A DNA stretch of 64,000 bases, from contig OX359192.1 of assembly GCA_947172415.1 (NCBI GenBank), forward strand, positions 2,854,501-2,918,500. The letters are read 5' to 3'. Under the pieces are notes generated by a model, which worked only from the letters and a program-made list of their open reading frames with translations, was not told the origin of the DNA and ran no database searches. Within the stretch, counting starts at the first letter, position 1; each line of letters begins with the position of its first letter. The position numbers and the translations under genes are program-made. This document shows positions 11,201 to 22,361 of this stretch, in pieces. This DNA is from Chondrosia reniformis (taxonomy: Eukaryota > Porifera > Demospongiae > Chondrillida > Chondrillidae).

Positions 11201-14200
11201 ACGCAATCCACCATCTTTTAATCAATTAATATTTAATAAATTTGAAGAGATTCATACAATTATAGAAAATGTTGTTCAGGAAGATTGTTACTATATTCAA
11301 TATTCTATATTCAATATAATTTTTAAGTGCACCATTGCACAATATGGCAAAAGTATGCCCCATGCAGCACTATAAAGAAAGCAAAAAGTTAAAAAATGTT
11401 ATAAAGAACACTGTTGCAAAACAGACAAACACATTAATAAATCAATTCAATGCCAGATGACAGAACTTATGTCTGGCACTAGAACCTCTTGATCCACATC
11501 TTCTCTATCATTCTTGCTACTCCTTCCTCTTTCACTGCCACTTGCAGTATGGATGCAGTCTTCTGAATGAATGTCTTCCTGCTGCTCCACCTCCACCCCT
11601 AATCTCTGTTAACAGCAAGAAGAGATCCTTTCGTTCCTCTTTACACAGCTCACACTTTAGAATGAAGTGTTCTACATCATCAATTCCTGGAACCGAACAT
11701 ATGGGGCATGTTCTTTCTTCTCTGGGTAGACCACTCCATCTTCCTGTTTCCTCCTTCAGCTCAGCTGTACCTCCCCTAACATCCTTCTCAGCCTCACGTT
11801 CCCTACATCCACACATCTATGGCTCATATTTCCCTTTGAAATCTCCCTCATCACTTTCAGCTTTGGTTTCTTCTCCAGGTCAGCCTCCCATCTGGCCTTC
11901 ACCGCCCTCCAGACACTACAATCCATCATCTGCAACCTCTCCCCTTCAGACATATTCTCCAACTCCATCCGTACTATATTTCCCCATCCCAGTTCCTTTA
12001 GAGTCTTCCTTAGGTCAGCTAACCATTTGATTTTACTTCCCTTCTCCATAACTTCTTCAGCAATGGACCTGATGAGTCTCTCTGACTTCATCTGTAGCAC
12101 CTTAAACCAGAAGCCCATGCATCTTTTCTTAGCTGCCCAAACCACAGGTAGCAGATCCATCTCCATCTCCAAAGATGTTCTAGGATGCAGTCTGTTGGCT
12201 CCCAGAAATACCCTGAAACCCTTCAGTTGTGCCTGCTCCACTGCTTGAATTTGCCTACAGCACCCCCATACCTCAACCCCATACAGCAACACTGAGTCCA
12301 CCAGCATTCCCATCAACTTTCTATAGGCACCACCTTTCAGAGCAACACAGTACTGCCCGACATCCCCTGCCTTTGCCCTATCCACTACCAGTCCCTTCAT
12401 GTCCAATGTCTCATTCAGCATACAGCCTAGGTACTTGTAATGTTCAACCATACTAATTTCCTCACTCCCCACTTTAAAGACTGTGTCTGATCTTGGGACT
12501 CTTCCCCTTTCTGAAATGCATGATCCCACATTTTAAGACATTTACCTTCACTGCCCATAGCCTACACCACTCCTACAGAGTTTCCAGGCCTTTACTTAAA
12601 GCCGCCTCATCATCTGCCAGAATCACCATGTCATCAGCATAGAGCAGAGCTGGTACAAGCTTTTCCCCACAGGTCACCCCCACCCCCTTGCTTCTTAATT
12701 CCTTGGTCAAACTGTTGATATATAACAAGAACAGGATTGGTGATAGGACACATCCTTGCCTCAAACCCCTGAATAGACTGCTCAACTCCTCCCCCACCCT
12801 AACTCGACAAGTCATATAGGCTGCCTTAAGGAAAGACACAATCCTGCCAAATATGCCCTTCATCTCTAAGACCCTCCAGAGTTGCTGTTGATCAATCCTG
12901 TCATAGGCCTTGCTGAAATCAATGAACGCTCCAAACATGCCCCTACTTCTTTCGGCCACCTTCAACTGGCCTAGAAGCTACAATGACAAGATTTGGTCCA
13001 GGCATCCTCTCCCCCTCCTAAATCCCCCCTGCTCCTCTGCAATAAGGTTGTAACCTTCCCATAGCAGCCTCAGCCTCTCCTGAATGATCAGGCACATTGC
13101 CTTGTGCACCACTTGAGAGCAAAGAGATTCCCTTAAAGTCATCTGCCACGCACGGACCTTTCCCTTTCTTCTTTGGGACAGGGACCACAATGGATTCTCT
13201 CCAGATAGCGGGAACCATCCCCTTCTTCCAACAAGTGCAGTACAAGACAGAAAAAAGTTGACGTATTACACCCGTAGATAAGGCGTAGACACATACGTAC
13301 GTAATATAACCACTAACTGTAGATTGAATAAGCACTGCACGCGCTAACTATTTATCACCTTTAGCGAATCATCCTTGATTCTTTACTAATATCACACCTA
13401 GGAGAAGTACGTTAACACGTCTTTCATTATTTCAACTTTGTCGATTAATACTACTTTAGTATACCCATAGCCATAACCGTAAGAGAGGCATAGCAAATTT
13501 ATTCTACGCCCGTAGATAAACCGTAGGAAGACACGTAGGCGCATACGTAATAAGCACGTATTCCATCAACTTTTTTCTGTCTTGTACCGTATTCAGCAGC
13601 CTATGCCACAACTTCATAGAGTATTCCTATTTGTCATCTCAGCAAACAAACCATCTTTCTCAGTAGCTGCTTTTCTCTCTTCAAGTTATTGAAAGCCCAT
13701 ACAATTTCTTCCATGGATATCTCCTGGTTCAACCACTCTGCCCTTGACTTGTCCTCCCTGTCCCCTGTGTCCCTACTGTGTCAGTATTACTTTGATTGAT
13801 CTTACTATTCAGTAACTCAGCAAAGTGCTCCCTCCAGACCCCCAAGGCTTCTTTCCCTTCTCTTATTATTCCCTCCTTATCTCTCACCCTACCCAAATCA
13901 GCCTCCCTTTCCCCTCTGCCACATTAAACGTTTTCACCATCCTCCACCATCTTTGTGGATGCCTAAGGAGGCTCTCCAATATGCTGCCCCTTTTCTCCTG
14001 AAATTCCTTCTTCCTCCTCTCTGTCCTTTTATATCTTTTTCTCACTTCTAAATAACCCTTTCGCTTCCCGCCCTTCTCCTTCTTTCCTTTTGCTAACAGT
14101 CATTTCTTCTCAGCCTTGTTAAAGGTCTATTTCATGTCAGCTAGCTCCTTATTGAACCAGGGTTATCTCTTCGGGTTAACCTTCCATACCACCTCCACCA

Positions 14201-16732
14201 AACCAGACTTGATCATTGAGACAATGTCCTGATAGACCCCATCAAGAATATATTTGCTCAGCCCTATGTGTCAATTCATCTATCCTTTGACCTTCCATCA
14301 GCAAGAAGTCATCTGGCACCACCAACTTTTTCCTTGACTTTACTTGTTTGATGACCTTCTTACCAGGATCCTGCTTCTCCCTTAAGTTCCCACAACAAAA
14401 TAGAGTGATCTGGTATTCTTTCTGCTTCCCCTTCCATCTTCATTTCCTCCTGACAATCTGTCATCGTCACTATCCTGAAGTCTTCAATGATATCCAGCTA
14501 CTCTCCAGGCAGCAAGCAATAGTCTACTACTGACCTTCCCCTCCCAGACACACATGTGAAACCAACCTTGCCAACCCTCCCATTGACAATGCAGAGGCCA
14601 GGGCTATCTACAAGATTCATCAGAATCTCCCCTTGATGGGTCTTGACCTCGTCTAATTCCACACGAGCTGGCAGAGCATCATTTTCTTCCCTCAGGCTCC
14701 CACATCTAGCATTAAAGTCCCCACACATCATCATAGTCCCCAAGGTGCTAAACTTGTGGATTTGCTCCTCTAACTTCAGGAGAGTCTCTTCAGAGTTCCT
14801 TCCTCTGCTTGACGAATCCGGTGGAACATAGCAAGCCCCAATCACTAGGTCCCTACCCCCTTCCCTGTGTCCTAGTCTTATCCACAGTATATCTTCCATA
14901 TATTACTGTCTAGAGTCTCAATGGTAAACACCTGCAGTAGTTCTTCCTTCACCAAGACACCAACCCCTCCAGAGCCTCTTACAGCTCCCCTCTTCAGCTT
15001 TTTTCTGTTATTACCATACCATTTATAACCCCCATAAATAATTGCCTCCTCATCCTTAAGCCTTGTTTCTACAACCACCATGATATCGGATCCATAATAT
15101 TCCAGCACTCCATTCCTTGACCTAGAACCTTCTTCTGCCATCCACATACATTCCAGCACATCATCCTAATAGGCCTTCCCCCATCTTTATCCTCAAATTC
15201 CATGTCTCCCCCCCTTTCTCTATCATCGTTTACCTGTACCAGCTCGGTACAGGACCCCCTAAAAAATGCCTTCCCCAAACCTTTTGCAATTTACATGAGG
15301 GATGGTTCCATTTCTTATCTATGAAAGCCAGGGATTCCTCACTTGCCTTTATCAAGAACCACCACTTCAAGGCCTTATTCCCCCCTTCTTCTGCATGCAG
15401 TTCTCTTCAAGATTGAATAATTCCCCGGCAGAGGTCCCACATCTGTTGCCACTGCCTTCGCTTTATCGTAGCAGGTAACAGATTCAGTTGCTCCCCACAC
15501 CTTCCTCGCTACCACTACAGGGCCTGTACTTCTCTTACTATGCTTCCTTTTACTCCTACCACCCTGGCTACCCTGCACACCATAAGTAGACTGCCTACCT
15601 TCCTGCACTGCCTTTTCCTTACCACTCTGACTAGTTACTTGGGCTGGTCTTTGGAGGCTATTCTCCTCCCCACCCCGACCCTCCATACTGCCTAGGTTCA
15701 CCTTGGTTGGTTGGCCAATCCCCTGTCTAGACACCACTCCCCTCTTTTCCTTAGCAACCGCACACACATTCCAAGGACTCACCATTTGCTCCTTGTAGGG
15801 ATTCTGTGAAGTAGCCTCCTCAGCCGATAGAAAGATCTCTGACAGTTTGGTGAGAGCTCTTCTCAGTTCTTCAATTCTTTTATCTTTAGCCAGGCTTTCT
15901 TCTTCCAACCTCCCAATACGGTTTCCTAGTAGGGCCAATTCGTCTCTTAAATGCCTCTCGTTCTCCCGTACGACGGTTAGCTCATCTTCCAGAGATTTAA
16001 GTGTCTCCGTGTGCCGCTGACTACAGCCTTCTTCAATGCTCGATCTCGGTCTTGAGGCGTTTACCTTGGAGAGCGCATCCATTGAGAAGAAGAAGCACAT
16101 AAATCTCACGTTGTCTTGTTCCACTAAAGACTTGGCTATTCTGTAGCACGACAGGTGAGACCATCATTTGCACTCACTGCACTACACCCATTCCTTCTTG
16201 TTCTTACCCGACGAGACCCTATTCTTGCCCCAGACGCAGGTAATTTCTTCTACCTTCTCTGGAGTTCTAGTTGACCCTGTACCCAGCGCAGAACTTGCTC
16301 CATCCTTTGCCAATCAACTCCCCACTTTCCTAATCTGCCCTACCGGTGTCGAGAACCCTTCCGATCCAGATTGCAAGGAATTGCCACATTTCCGGGTGAT
16401 TTTCGAAGTCATTTCCTCTGAGACCTAATTTAAGCCCTTCCTCAAATCTGATTGGGTCAAGTGATGTATGTGATTGATAATATATTAATGTGTTTAATTA
16501 CATTTATATGAGTTGGTATTTCTTATATTGTAGTCCAGATCTCCTATTTGTGATTGACTGTGTGTTCCAAAAAGGATTCGGTAGCATTGCCAAGGTATTA
16601 CAAGACAGCTTCCTTTCGGCATTGCAAGGGGGTCAATCACCGACACTTCTCCCACTGGCTAGAATTATTCCCCTGGTTACTGATGCCTCTACTGGAGTGT
16701 TGAGAGGTGCTCAAGCAACTGGATTAATACAG
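5285..16732 (+). CDS. PEX3: PEX3, peroxisomal biogenesis factor 3 (exons 1-8; last exon unresolved)
   Basis: Peroxisomal membrane anchor that docks PEX19 and starts membrane-protein import. Exons 5285-5348, 5416-5500, 5563-5735, 8028-8228, 8297-8444, 8512-8563, 8631-8698 and 16534-16732 join in phase to 330 codons. The N-terminus has one hydrophobic anchor (ILKSVAIAGGIGASLAVGYW) and a basic stretch. Family-typical blocks follow: RRQQYFDSNQ, ELWNELKITSFGQL, LLRVELNILAGFMY, VFQKGFGSIAKV and LLPLARIIPLV. Known PEX3 proteins have about 370 residues, so roughly 40 C-terminal residues are missing; a final exon after 16733 could not be identified with confidence. Introns 3 (2.3 kb) and 7 (7.8 kb) are packed with transposons, while the others are under 90 bp. 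Confidence 0.88.
5874..7948. mobile_element. foldback/MITE cluster in PEX3 intron 3
   Basis: Matching inverted arms of about 28 bp lie at 5874-5901 and 7921-7948 (ACCGTATTATCTCTAATATA and its complement). They may be the ends of one 2-kb element or two copies of a shorter MITE. Nested inside are a tight foldback at 6079-6160 (TTAGTCTCGCGTAGCTCAGA and its complement), and an element with 21-bp arms at 6175-6195 and 6637-6657 (TTAATTATTAGATTCTCATC). No complete transposase is recognised. Confidence 0.55.
6720..6932 (-). pseudogene. non-LTR retrotransposon fragment (reverse transcriptase C-terminal region)
   Basis: The minus-strand translation contains LLYGAEAWTLTKGLERALDG followed by TYTRLLWKAM. 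This is the typical stretch just after the reverse transcriptase domain of LINEs (LLYGxETWxLT, then a region around an LDxxYxRLLR-like block). Only about 70 residues survive, with no neighbouring RT core, so this is a dead fragment inside PEX3 intron 3. Confidence 0.55.
8833..9773 (-). mobile_element. Tigger/pogo-like DNA transposon, internally degraded, in PEX3 intron 7
   Basis: The ends are CAGTCGACTCC... and its inverted counterpart, flanked by TA target duplications (8831-8832 and 9774-9775). On the minus strand, 9432-9644 encodes a CENP-B/pogo-type helix-turn-helix start (ALTIDFKRKLLDEVDKG, ICDDYSIAKTTLNTIIKNR). 9138-9398 encodes the second CENP-B DNA-binding half (LAKQFGINDKEASDGWMHQF). 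8989-9189 has a further remnant. No DDE catalytic domain is visible in the 941 bp. The copy is broken into several frames and is probably non-autonomous. Confidence 0.8.
9880..10466. repeat. minisatellite, about 18-21-bp unit, in PEX3 intron 7
   Basis: About 30 direct copies of TTGCCCAGCTTATAGCCTG and variants. Three interchangeable differences recur: CAGC or CCAAC, presence or absence of the TATA insertion in the unit, and CCTG or CTTG or CCAG. Variant units are clustered rather than random, as expected from unequal exchange. No coding potential is seen. Confidence 0.9.
10560..10960 (-). pseudogene. second LINE fragment (RT thumb/connection region)
   Basis: The minus-strand translation at 10713-10934 reads SIKYLRRPFTVILAPHI, then RGVRSYLLLSTKQVVYNALV and LPYKLTTAL, typical of the region downstream of the YADD motif in LINE reverse transcriptases. 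Similarity seems to continue past the stop into 10560-10700. It is a truncated fragment in PEX3 intron 7, next to the minisatellite and upstream of the larger LINE. Confidence 0.5.
12573..13190 (-). pseudogene. LINE reverse transcriptase core (broken)
   Basis: The best-preserved part of the LINE. Two overlapping reading frames (13190-12978 and 12965-12573) carry RT blocks: AMCLIIQERLRLLWEGYNL, GGFRRGRGCLDQ, FSKAYDRIDQQQLW, GLRQGCVLSPILF and LLYADDMVILADDEAAL. The catalytic Asp pair of YADD is intact, but a frame change separates the fingers from the palm. Confidence 0.85.
13244..13583. mobile_element. MITE nested in the LINE, with a 4-bp GTAC target duplication
   Basis: The arms AAGACAGAAAAAAGTTGA at the left and its inverted copy at the right end at GTAC on both sides (13240-13243 and 13584-13587). 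Ignoring the insert and one GTAC leaves the surrounding LINE frame continuous on the minus strand (..NTVLHLLEEGMVPAIW..), which proves the order of insertion. The 340-bp interior has no coding capacity. Confidence 0.8.
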
Positions 16733-19522
16733 GTATTAATGTACACACTACTCTTACAATATGGCTTATATTACCTATGTAAGTATCTCTGCATTGCAAA
16801 CATGAGACATGTTAGCTTTTAGCTCTTACTAAGTCTTCCATTCCATTCTATCAGTAGCCAAAAAGTAAATTTCAGTACCACAAGCTTAATTTCCACAAGT
16901 ACGTACATAGACTAACTGTGTTGAACATGATTTCAGTTGTTCAAAATTTAGAGTAAAATGTGCTTTCTAAAAATTGATTACCGAAGCAAAAGTTGATTTG
17001 CAGTTTAACAAATGACTATATTATCAGATTTATAATCACTTGCGTAAACATATTTTCAGATATTTATCATTTTGATCCTATACAACTGAAAGTGCAAGTA
17101 GTAGAGGTTGCTACAGACAAAACCCAAGATATTAACAAGTGTACAGGTACTTGAAATTGTACAAGTTGCTATTCAATTAATACTCAGTATAGTTATGCAA
17201 CTGGTGATTTAGTCAGCTTGTATTACAATATCTACCTCTACATACATTTCTCAAGCATCCAAAATCATCTCCAATTAATATAATCAAACTTAGATCCAGC
17301 TACTTGTACTAAAAGAAGAAGCCGTCCTGAAGTTTTAATAAAAAAGTAGACTCTTTATGGATGAAGTATTTAATATTACAGCCATCTATAAGTTTCAGGC
17401 GAAAGTAAAGGCAGCATTAAGGTTGACATCACGTTTCAAAGTACCAACCAAAGGAAGTTTGTCTAACTGAACTATCAGGTCAGAGATTATGGGCTGCAGA
17501 TAGTGAGAGGAATATTGATAGAGAAACACTCAGTTGGCAAGCCTGTAAATATGTATAGAGGCACTTATAAGTTCTCCTGATGATCACCAGCCTATACTTA
17601 TTTTTCATAGGTGTCGGAACTCTTTTGAAACTTGTGGGGGGGGGGGCAGCCAAAACGTTTTTCTTGATACGCTCACCTTACATGTACATGACAATGAATG
17701 GTTTTCACTATAGCACAGGATAAATTGAAAATTACAATGGTGTGATGCGTTTCTTTTAATACATGAAGCCGATAAGCTAGATTTGTCTTCTGCGCATGCT
17801 CAGCCTACTGATATATGTATCTCTTACATCATTGATGACACATTCCCTTTTAGGTTTACTACAGTTGAAGGATTCTACGATAAGCAGTGACAGCACAATG
17901 TATAGTGCAACTCATTAAATGGCTTCTGCAAGCAGGATTTGGGTTGTAGCCAGTTTATTATGATGCTTTCAAATCGAACAAAAAGGAGTACAGCTGTAAC
18001 TTTGGAACATTATCGCCCTTTAATTGTCGATTGCCCTTAGGGCACCAGGACTATAAGCTAGGGGGCCAGTGATACACCTGGCCCCCTTCTGTAAAACTGC
18101 TTCCGATGCCTATGTTTTTAATAATATTCATACGTAGTTGTGCTGTTAGAGCAGCTGCTTTTACGAGTTGGGGAATGTGCAGGTCAGGGATGGATGGCAA
18201 TACATGGAGAAGGTTATATACCTTATGTTCTAAAGCGTACATTTAAGTGGCAAAAGAGATTGCCACCTTTATACATCTTTGATAGTTTACTGAGACCTTG
18301 TAGTCCAGGATCTTTGACATTATCACTAAACCCATGATACAGATCACCAGTATAGAATAGAGAATCGGAAGGTAATTCAAATAGGCTCTCAGAAAATGGT
18401 GGCAGACACCGCAACTATCATCACTGCTAGCCAGAGTAAGGTAAGCCTTCTTAGACAGGTGCTAGAAGGCACTGTGGAACCATCCTTCACAAGAATCGCA
18501 TTGTAAGCTCTTTTGATTTTTAACAGGCTTTTCACATCTAACAGACAGATTTATTTAGGTCAAGTATATACGTATTGTCAACATCTCTGGATGTTTTGAT
18601 GTCCATTGTGAATTTTTCCCATGTGATATCTGTATAGGCTCTTGGCAACTACTGTATGTCTTCCATATTAAAGAAGAGATCATCATGGAGAGTCAATTTT
18701 CCCAATATGGTAATAGGTCTCATGTAACACGGTGTTTCTTGGGACATCTCTGCTTGCAGAAGGTTATGAGTTGAAAACGGATACTGTTGTCATGCTGAGC
18801 TTTGCAGTACCCATTTAGACGGTCTTGGCTGGCTGGCTGACAGAAACGAGTATGTGTCCTAAGAACTTTGTTGCCACCTCTTCTTGAACCTGATCCTCAC
18901 TAATAGGAGCTACCGGAGGACAGAAAAGTGTGTCTGCTGTATATTACAACTCTCCAGGGACATGACCTATGGTGTAGTCAAATCATGTGAGGCATAACCA
19001 CAACTGTAAGACCATCCTAACTAGCTCCTTTTGAACTTTCTCCCGTAAAGGAATGGGAATACTTCATGGAGTGTACTATAGGTATACGTAATGCGTTGCT
19101 TCTCAACCATGCAGAAAGCTTATCGGTCAAATGATGTATAAGAAAATGTACATCATAGCTATATGTAAAATATGAAGAGCATATGTGAAGGTGAATGTGT
19201 AAAAGGAATATAAGTAATAGTGTTGATATGGGGAGATTGGAGGTGTTTACGCGTTCTAGTAGATGCTGGTGATCACCTGCCTGTTGTTGTAGCGGATGTT
19301 AAATGGTGGAGCGGTTAACAGTACATCAACACAGTGACCTCATCCTGTGGCTTCCTAGTCATCTGGGTAAGCTGTGGTCCGAAGACCTTGTACTGATTTT
19401 GGCTGTCAGTTGTTGCACACATTTGTTCAAGCGCTGTGGCATTGAACACTTTATACAATATCCAATGTTGGCTGACTTTGGTTCAACCTTTGCTTTGCTT
19501 ATAGGACCTGATTGTAGCTGAG
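16733..19522. other. region after PEX3 exon 8: no confident gene; should contain the last PEX3 exon
   Basis: Several acceptor sites that would continue PEX3 in phase 0 were examined (near 16936, 17060, 17400 and 17855). Each gives a short tail ending in a stop, with no clear match to the expected PEX3 C-terminus. A poly-G run lies at 17635-17647. Open stretches around 18050-18410 and 19303-19521 have no recognisable family. Confidence 0.4.
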
Positions 19523-19777
19523 TCACTGCAACCTGTCCCTCTGCTCTTCTTCTGTTTCGGTAGCAATGCGTAGTTGCTGGTTATAACTAAGGTGCGTTAA
19601 CCTGGCCTTCCATTGATCCTCTTTGTCTGTAGCCAAGCGTCGTTCCTGATAAGATCTTAGGCATTGCAGCCTGGCGGCGCATTGTTGAACCGTTTCTTCA
19701 GCCCTGCGTCGCTTCTTCCTCAGGCGGTCTGCAGCCAAACAAGCTTCCCTCTGGTCCTCAGGCATGTTCTTCTCCAT
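19523..19777 (-). pseudogene. fragment with R/E-rich 23-residue repeats of Helitron-associated type
   Basis: 84 residues with a recurring R-L-A-x-(E/D)-(T/K)-x-E-(E/D)-Q-x-x-R-L pattern, e.g. ERRLATDKEDQWKARLTHL and QQLRIATETEEEQRDRLQ. Such repeats commonly precede helicase/Rep ORFs in invertebrate Helitron-like elements and other large transposons. No Rep or helicase domain follows here, so this is judged a fragment; the assignment is weak. Confidence 0.35.
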
Positions 19778-19940
19778 CTCATCCCTGCACAGGTACAGCG
19801 CACACTGTCAAAGTTGTTTTGCTTCCGTGTCGTAAGTTGTCTTCAGCTGCTAGTGCAACAAACACTGGACAGTGGACAATCAATTGAATTACACAATAGA
19901 AGCGTAAGCTTGTGCAAGGTGTGAACATATATATACTATA

Positions 19941-20611
19941 CAGTAGGAAGTCACTTATCCAAACACATTGGGACCAAAGGGTGTTCGGATAATCGAATTG
20001 TTTGGATAATTGAAGTTTTGACTAACAGCATTGAAAATACATGTTTGCAAACATAAATTATAAATTTAACACAATATAACTTTATTAGGTACATATGAGG
20101 GTTTCAACTTGGCAAAGTAATCATCATTTTTTTGTCTTTGATTCATTACCCTCTTTTTAGCTGTTTCCATTTAGGAGTCAATTAAGTAATGGTAATGCCG
20201 TTTTTCAGATAATTGGTCTTCGTTTAGCGGATAAGAATAAACAGAAAGCGACAAAGTGATCATCGTTTAACGGTTTAGAAATTGTTGCTTTTCTGTTTAA
20301 TCATTTGTCATTTATTCTATTGTTATTCGTTCTTCTAATTAACCAATCTTCGTAGTTATCGGTTAGCTTTGTCGTTTTCCCTTACGTTGTTTTGGTAGAC
20401 GTTTGACACTTATCGTTTACGGATAAATTCCTGACGTTTCCATTTTTCGCTTCTCGATTAAACCTGTATAGTCGTGTCAGTTATTGGTTTACCTTTTCGT
20501 TTGACTGTTACCTTTTTTGACACATACTGTAAGTGGGCGTGGAGTCCTGGAGTGGCGTTCGGTTAATCGACGTGTTCAGTTAAGTGAACTTGGGTAATTG
20601 ATGTTCTACTG
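19941..20611. mobile_element. pogo/Tigger-type MITE
   Basis: The ends CAGTAGGAAGTCACTTATCC and the complement of its partner CAGTAGAACATCAATTACCC are imperfect inverted repeats, flanked by TA (19939-19940 and 20612-20613). Length is 671 bp with no transposase. The interior contains several short palindromic GGATAA/TTATCC stretches. Confidence 0.7.
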
Positions 20612-20780
20612 TATATCTATCTATAGGAAAATCTCAAATAGAACGCGTTCATTGGCCTCGCTTTGCTCGCTCACACTCACCGCTTGGAAATAAAGCAAAA
20701 AGGCTGAGCATTAGGAGTTATTTTAATTTAGCTGTCTGGGAAAGTGCCAAAGAGCTCAGCTCCTCTTCTGTGACACAATA

Positions 20781-21040
20781 TCACAGTTTAGACTTCAATA
20801 GGACTTTGCTTACAAAGGCTACCACACATTCCTGACCATATTCATGTACCTGTGAAATTACTGTCCCAATTCCTGCCTCACTGGCATCAGTGTCCAGAAT
20901 AAAAGATCTCCTGTGGTAGGGAAAAGCTAACACTAACCTTTCCCTCAGGGTTTGGAAAGCCATAAAACACTACTCAGTCCATTGAAATGTTGTTCTATTC
21001 TCGTGAGGTGGTGTAAAAACAGGCCCGGGACAATTCAAAT
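20781..21040 (-). pseudogene. Ty3/Gypsy pol fragment (RT-RNase H junction)
   Basis: The minus-strand reading has FQWTE, an in-frame stop, CFMAFQTLRERL, then FILDTDASEAGIGTVISQ and VVAFVSKVLL. This is the classic Gypsy order (F.W...C..AF..LK followed by the RNase H start LDTDASxxGIGAVLSQ). Only about 80 codons remain, and a stop interrupts them. Its upstream end runs directly into the 65-bp satellite. Confidence 0.7.
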
Positions 21041-22361
21041 CTTGTAATAGATGTATTCACTTGTAAGGCATCATAGATGTACAACAGGCCCGGGACAATT
21101 CAAATCTTGTAATAGATGTATTCACTTGTAAGGCATCATAGATGTACAGCAGGCCCGGGACAATTCAAATCTTGTAATAGATGTATTCACTTGTAAGGCA
21201 TCATAGATGTACAGCAGGCCCGGGACAATTCAAATCTTGTAATAGATGTATTCACTTGTAAGGCATCATAGATGTACAGCAGGCCCGGGAAAATTCAATC
21301 TTGTAATGGATGTATTCACTTGTAAGGCATCATAGATGTACAGCAGGCCCGGGAAAATTCAATCTTGTAATGGATGTATTCACTTGTAAGGCATCATAGA
21401 TGTACAGCAGGCCCGGGACAATTCAATCTTGTAATAGAAGTATTCACTTGTAAGGCTTCATAGATGTACAGCAGGCCCGGGACAATTCAAATCTTGTAAT
21501 AGATGTATTCACTTGTAAGGCATCATAGATGTACAGCAGGCCCGGGACAATTCAATCTTGTAATAGATGTATTCACTTGTAAGGCTTCATAGATGTACAG
21601 CAGGCCCGGGACAATTCAATCTTGTAATAGATGTATTCACTTGTAAGGCATCATAGATGTACAGCAGGTCTGGGACAATTCAAATCTTGTAATGGATGTA
21701 TTCACTTGTAAGGCATCATAGATGTACAGCAGGCCCGGGACAATTCAATCTTGTAATAGATGTATTCACTTGTAAGGCTTCATAGATGTACAGCAGGCCC
21801 GGGACAATTCAAATCTTGTAATAGATGTATTCACTTGTAAGGAATCATAGATATACAGCAGGCCCGGGACAATTCAATCTTGTAATAGATGTATTCACTT
21901 TTAAGGCTTCATAGATGTACAGCAGGCCCGGGACAATTCAATCTTGTAATAGATGTATTCACTTGTAGGGCATCATAGATGTACAGCAGGCCCGGGACAA
22001 TTCAAACTTGTAATAGATGTATTCACTTGTAAGGCATCATAGATGTACAGCAGGCCCTGGACAATTCAATCTTGTAATGGATGTATTCACTTGTAAGGCT
22101 TCATAGATGTACAGCAGGCCCAGGACAGTTCAATCTTGTAATAGATGTATTCACTTGTAAGGCATCATAGATGTACAGCAGGCCCAGGACAATTCAATCT
22201 TGTTATAGATGTATTCACTTGTAAGGCATCATAGATGTACAGCAGGCCCAGGACAATTCAAATCTTGTAATAGATGTATTCACTTGTAAGGCATCATAGA
22301 TGTACAGCAGGCCTGGGACAATTCAAATCTTTAATAGATGTATTCACTTGTAAGGCATCAA
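21020..22361. repeat. 65-bp tandem satellite, about 20 copies
   Basis: Head-to-tail units start CAGGCCCGGGACAATTCAA and end ATCATAGATGTACAG. Most are 64-65 bp (AATTCAAATC or AATTCAATC). Each unit carries a GCCCGGGC-like palindrome. Differences (CATCATAG or CTTCATAG, AATAGATG or AATGGATG, CCCGGG or CCCAGG) are spread among units, and CCCAGG is concentrated at the right end. The array starts exactly at the Gypsy fragment. Confidence 0.95.

Larger units (their letters stand above)
11440..16140 (-). mobile_element. near-full-length degenerate non-LTR retrotransposon (LINE) in PEX3 intron 7
   Basis: It lies antisense to PEX3. Reading from 16140 downward: an ORF1-like region (15375-16124) with a coiled coil (LRDELALLGNRIGRLEEESL) and a basic tail; an APE-type endonuclease (15278-14498) with MMCGDFNARCGSL and SGRGRSVVDYCLLPGE; a reverse transcriptase (13335-12573) with EQGGFRRGRGCLDQILSL, FIDFSKAYDRIDQ, LRQGCVLSPILFLLYINS and the catalytic YADDMVIL; and a C-terminal part (12529-11532) with a CPIC...HF...KC zinc-knuckle motif. 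Several frameshifts and stops break it, and a MITE interrupts the RT, so it is inactive. The clade cannot be fixed by eye. Confidence 0.85.

Noticed and set aside
11542..12456. Plus-strand open frames opposite the LINE C-terminal part
   Set aside because: Proline/serine-rich antisense shadows of the LINE coding strand.
16168..16428. 86-residue plus-strand frame beside the LINE
   Set aside because: Lies opposite the LINE 5' region and has no family features; PEX3 splicing does not use it.
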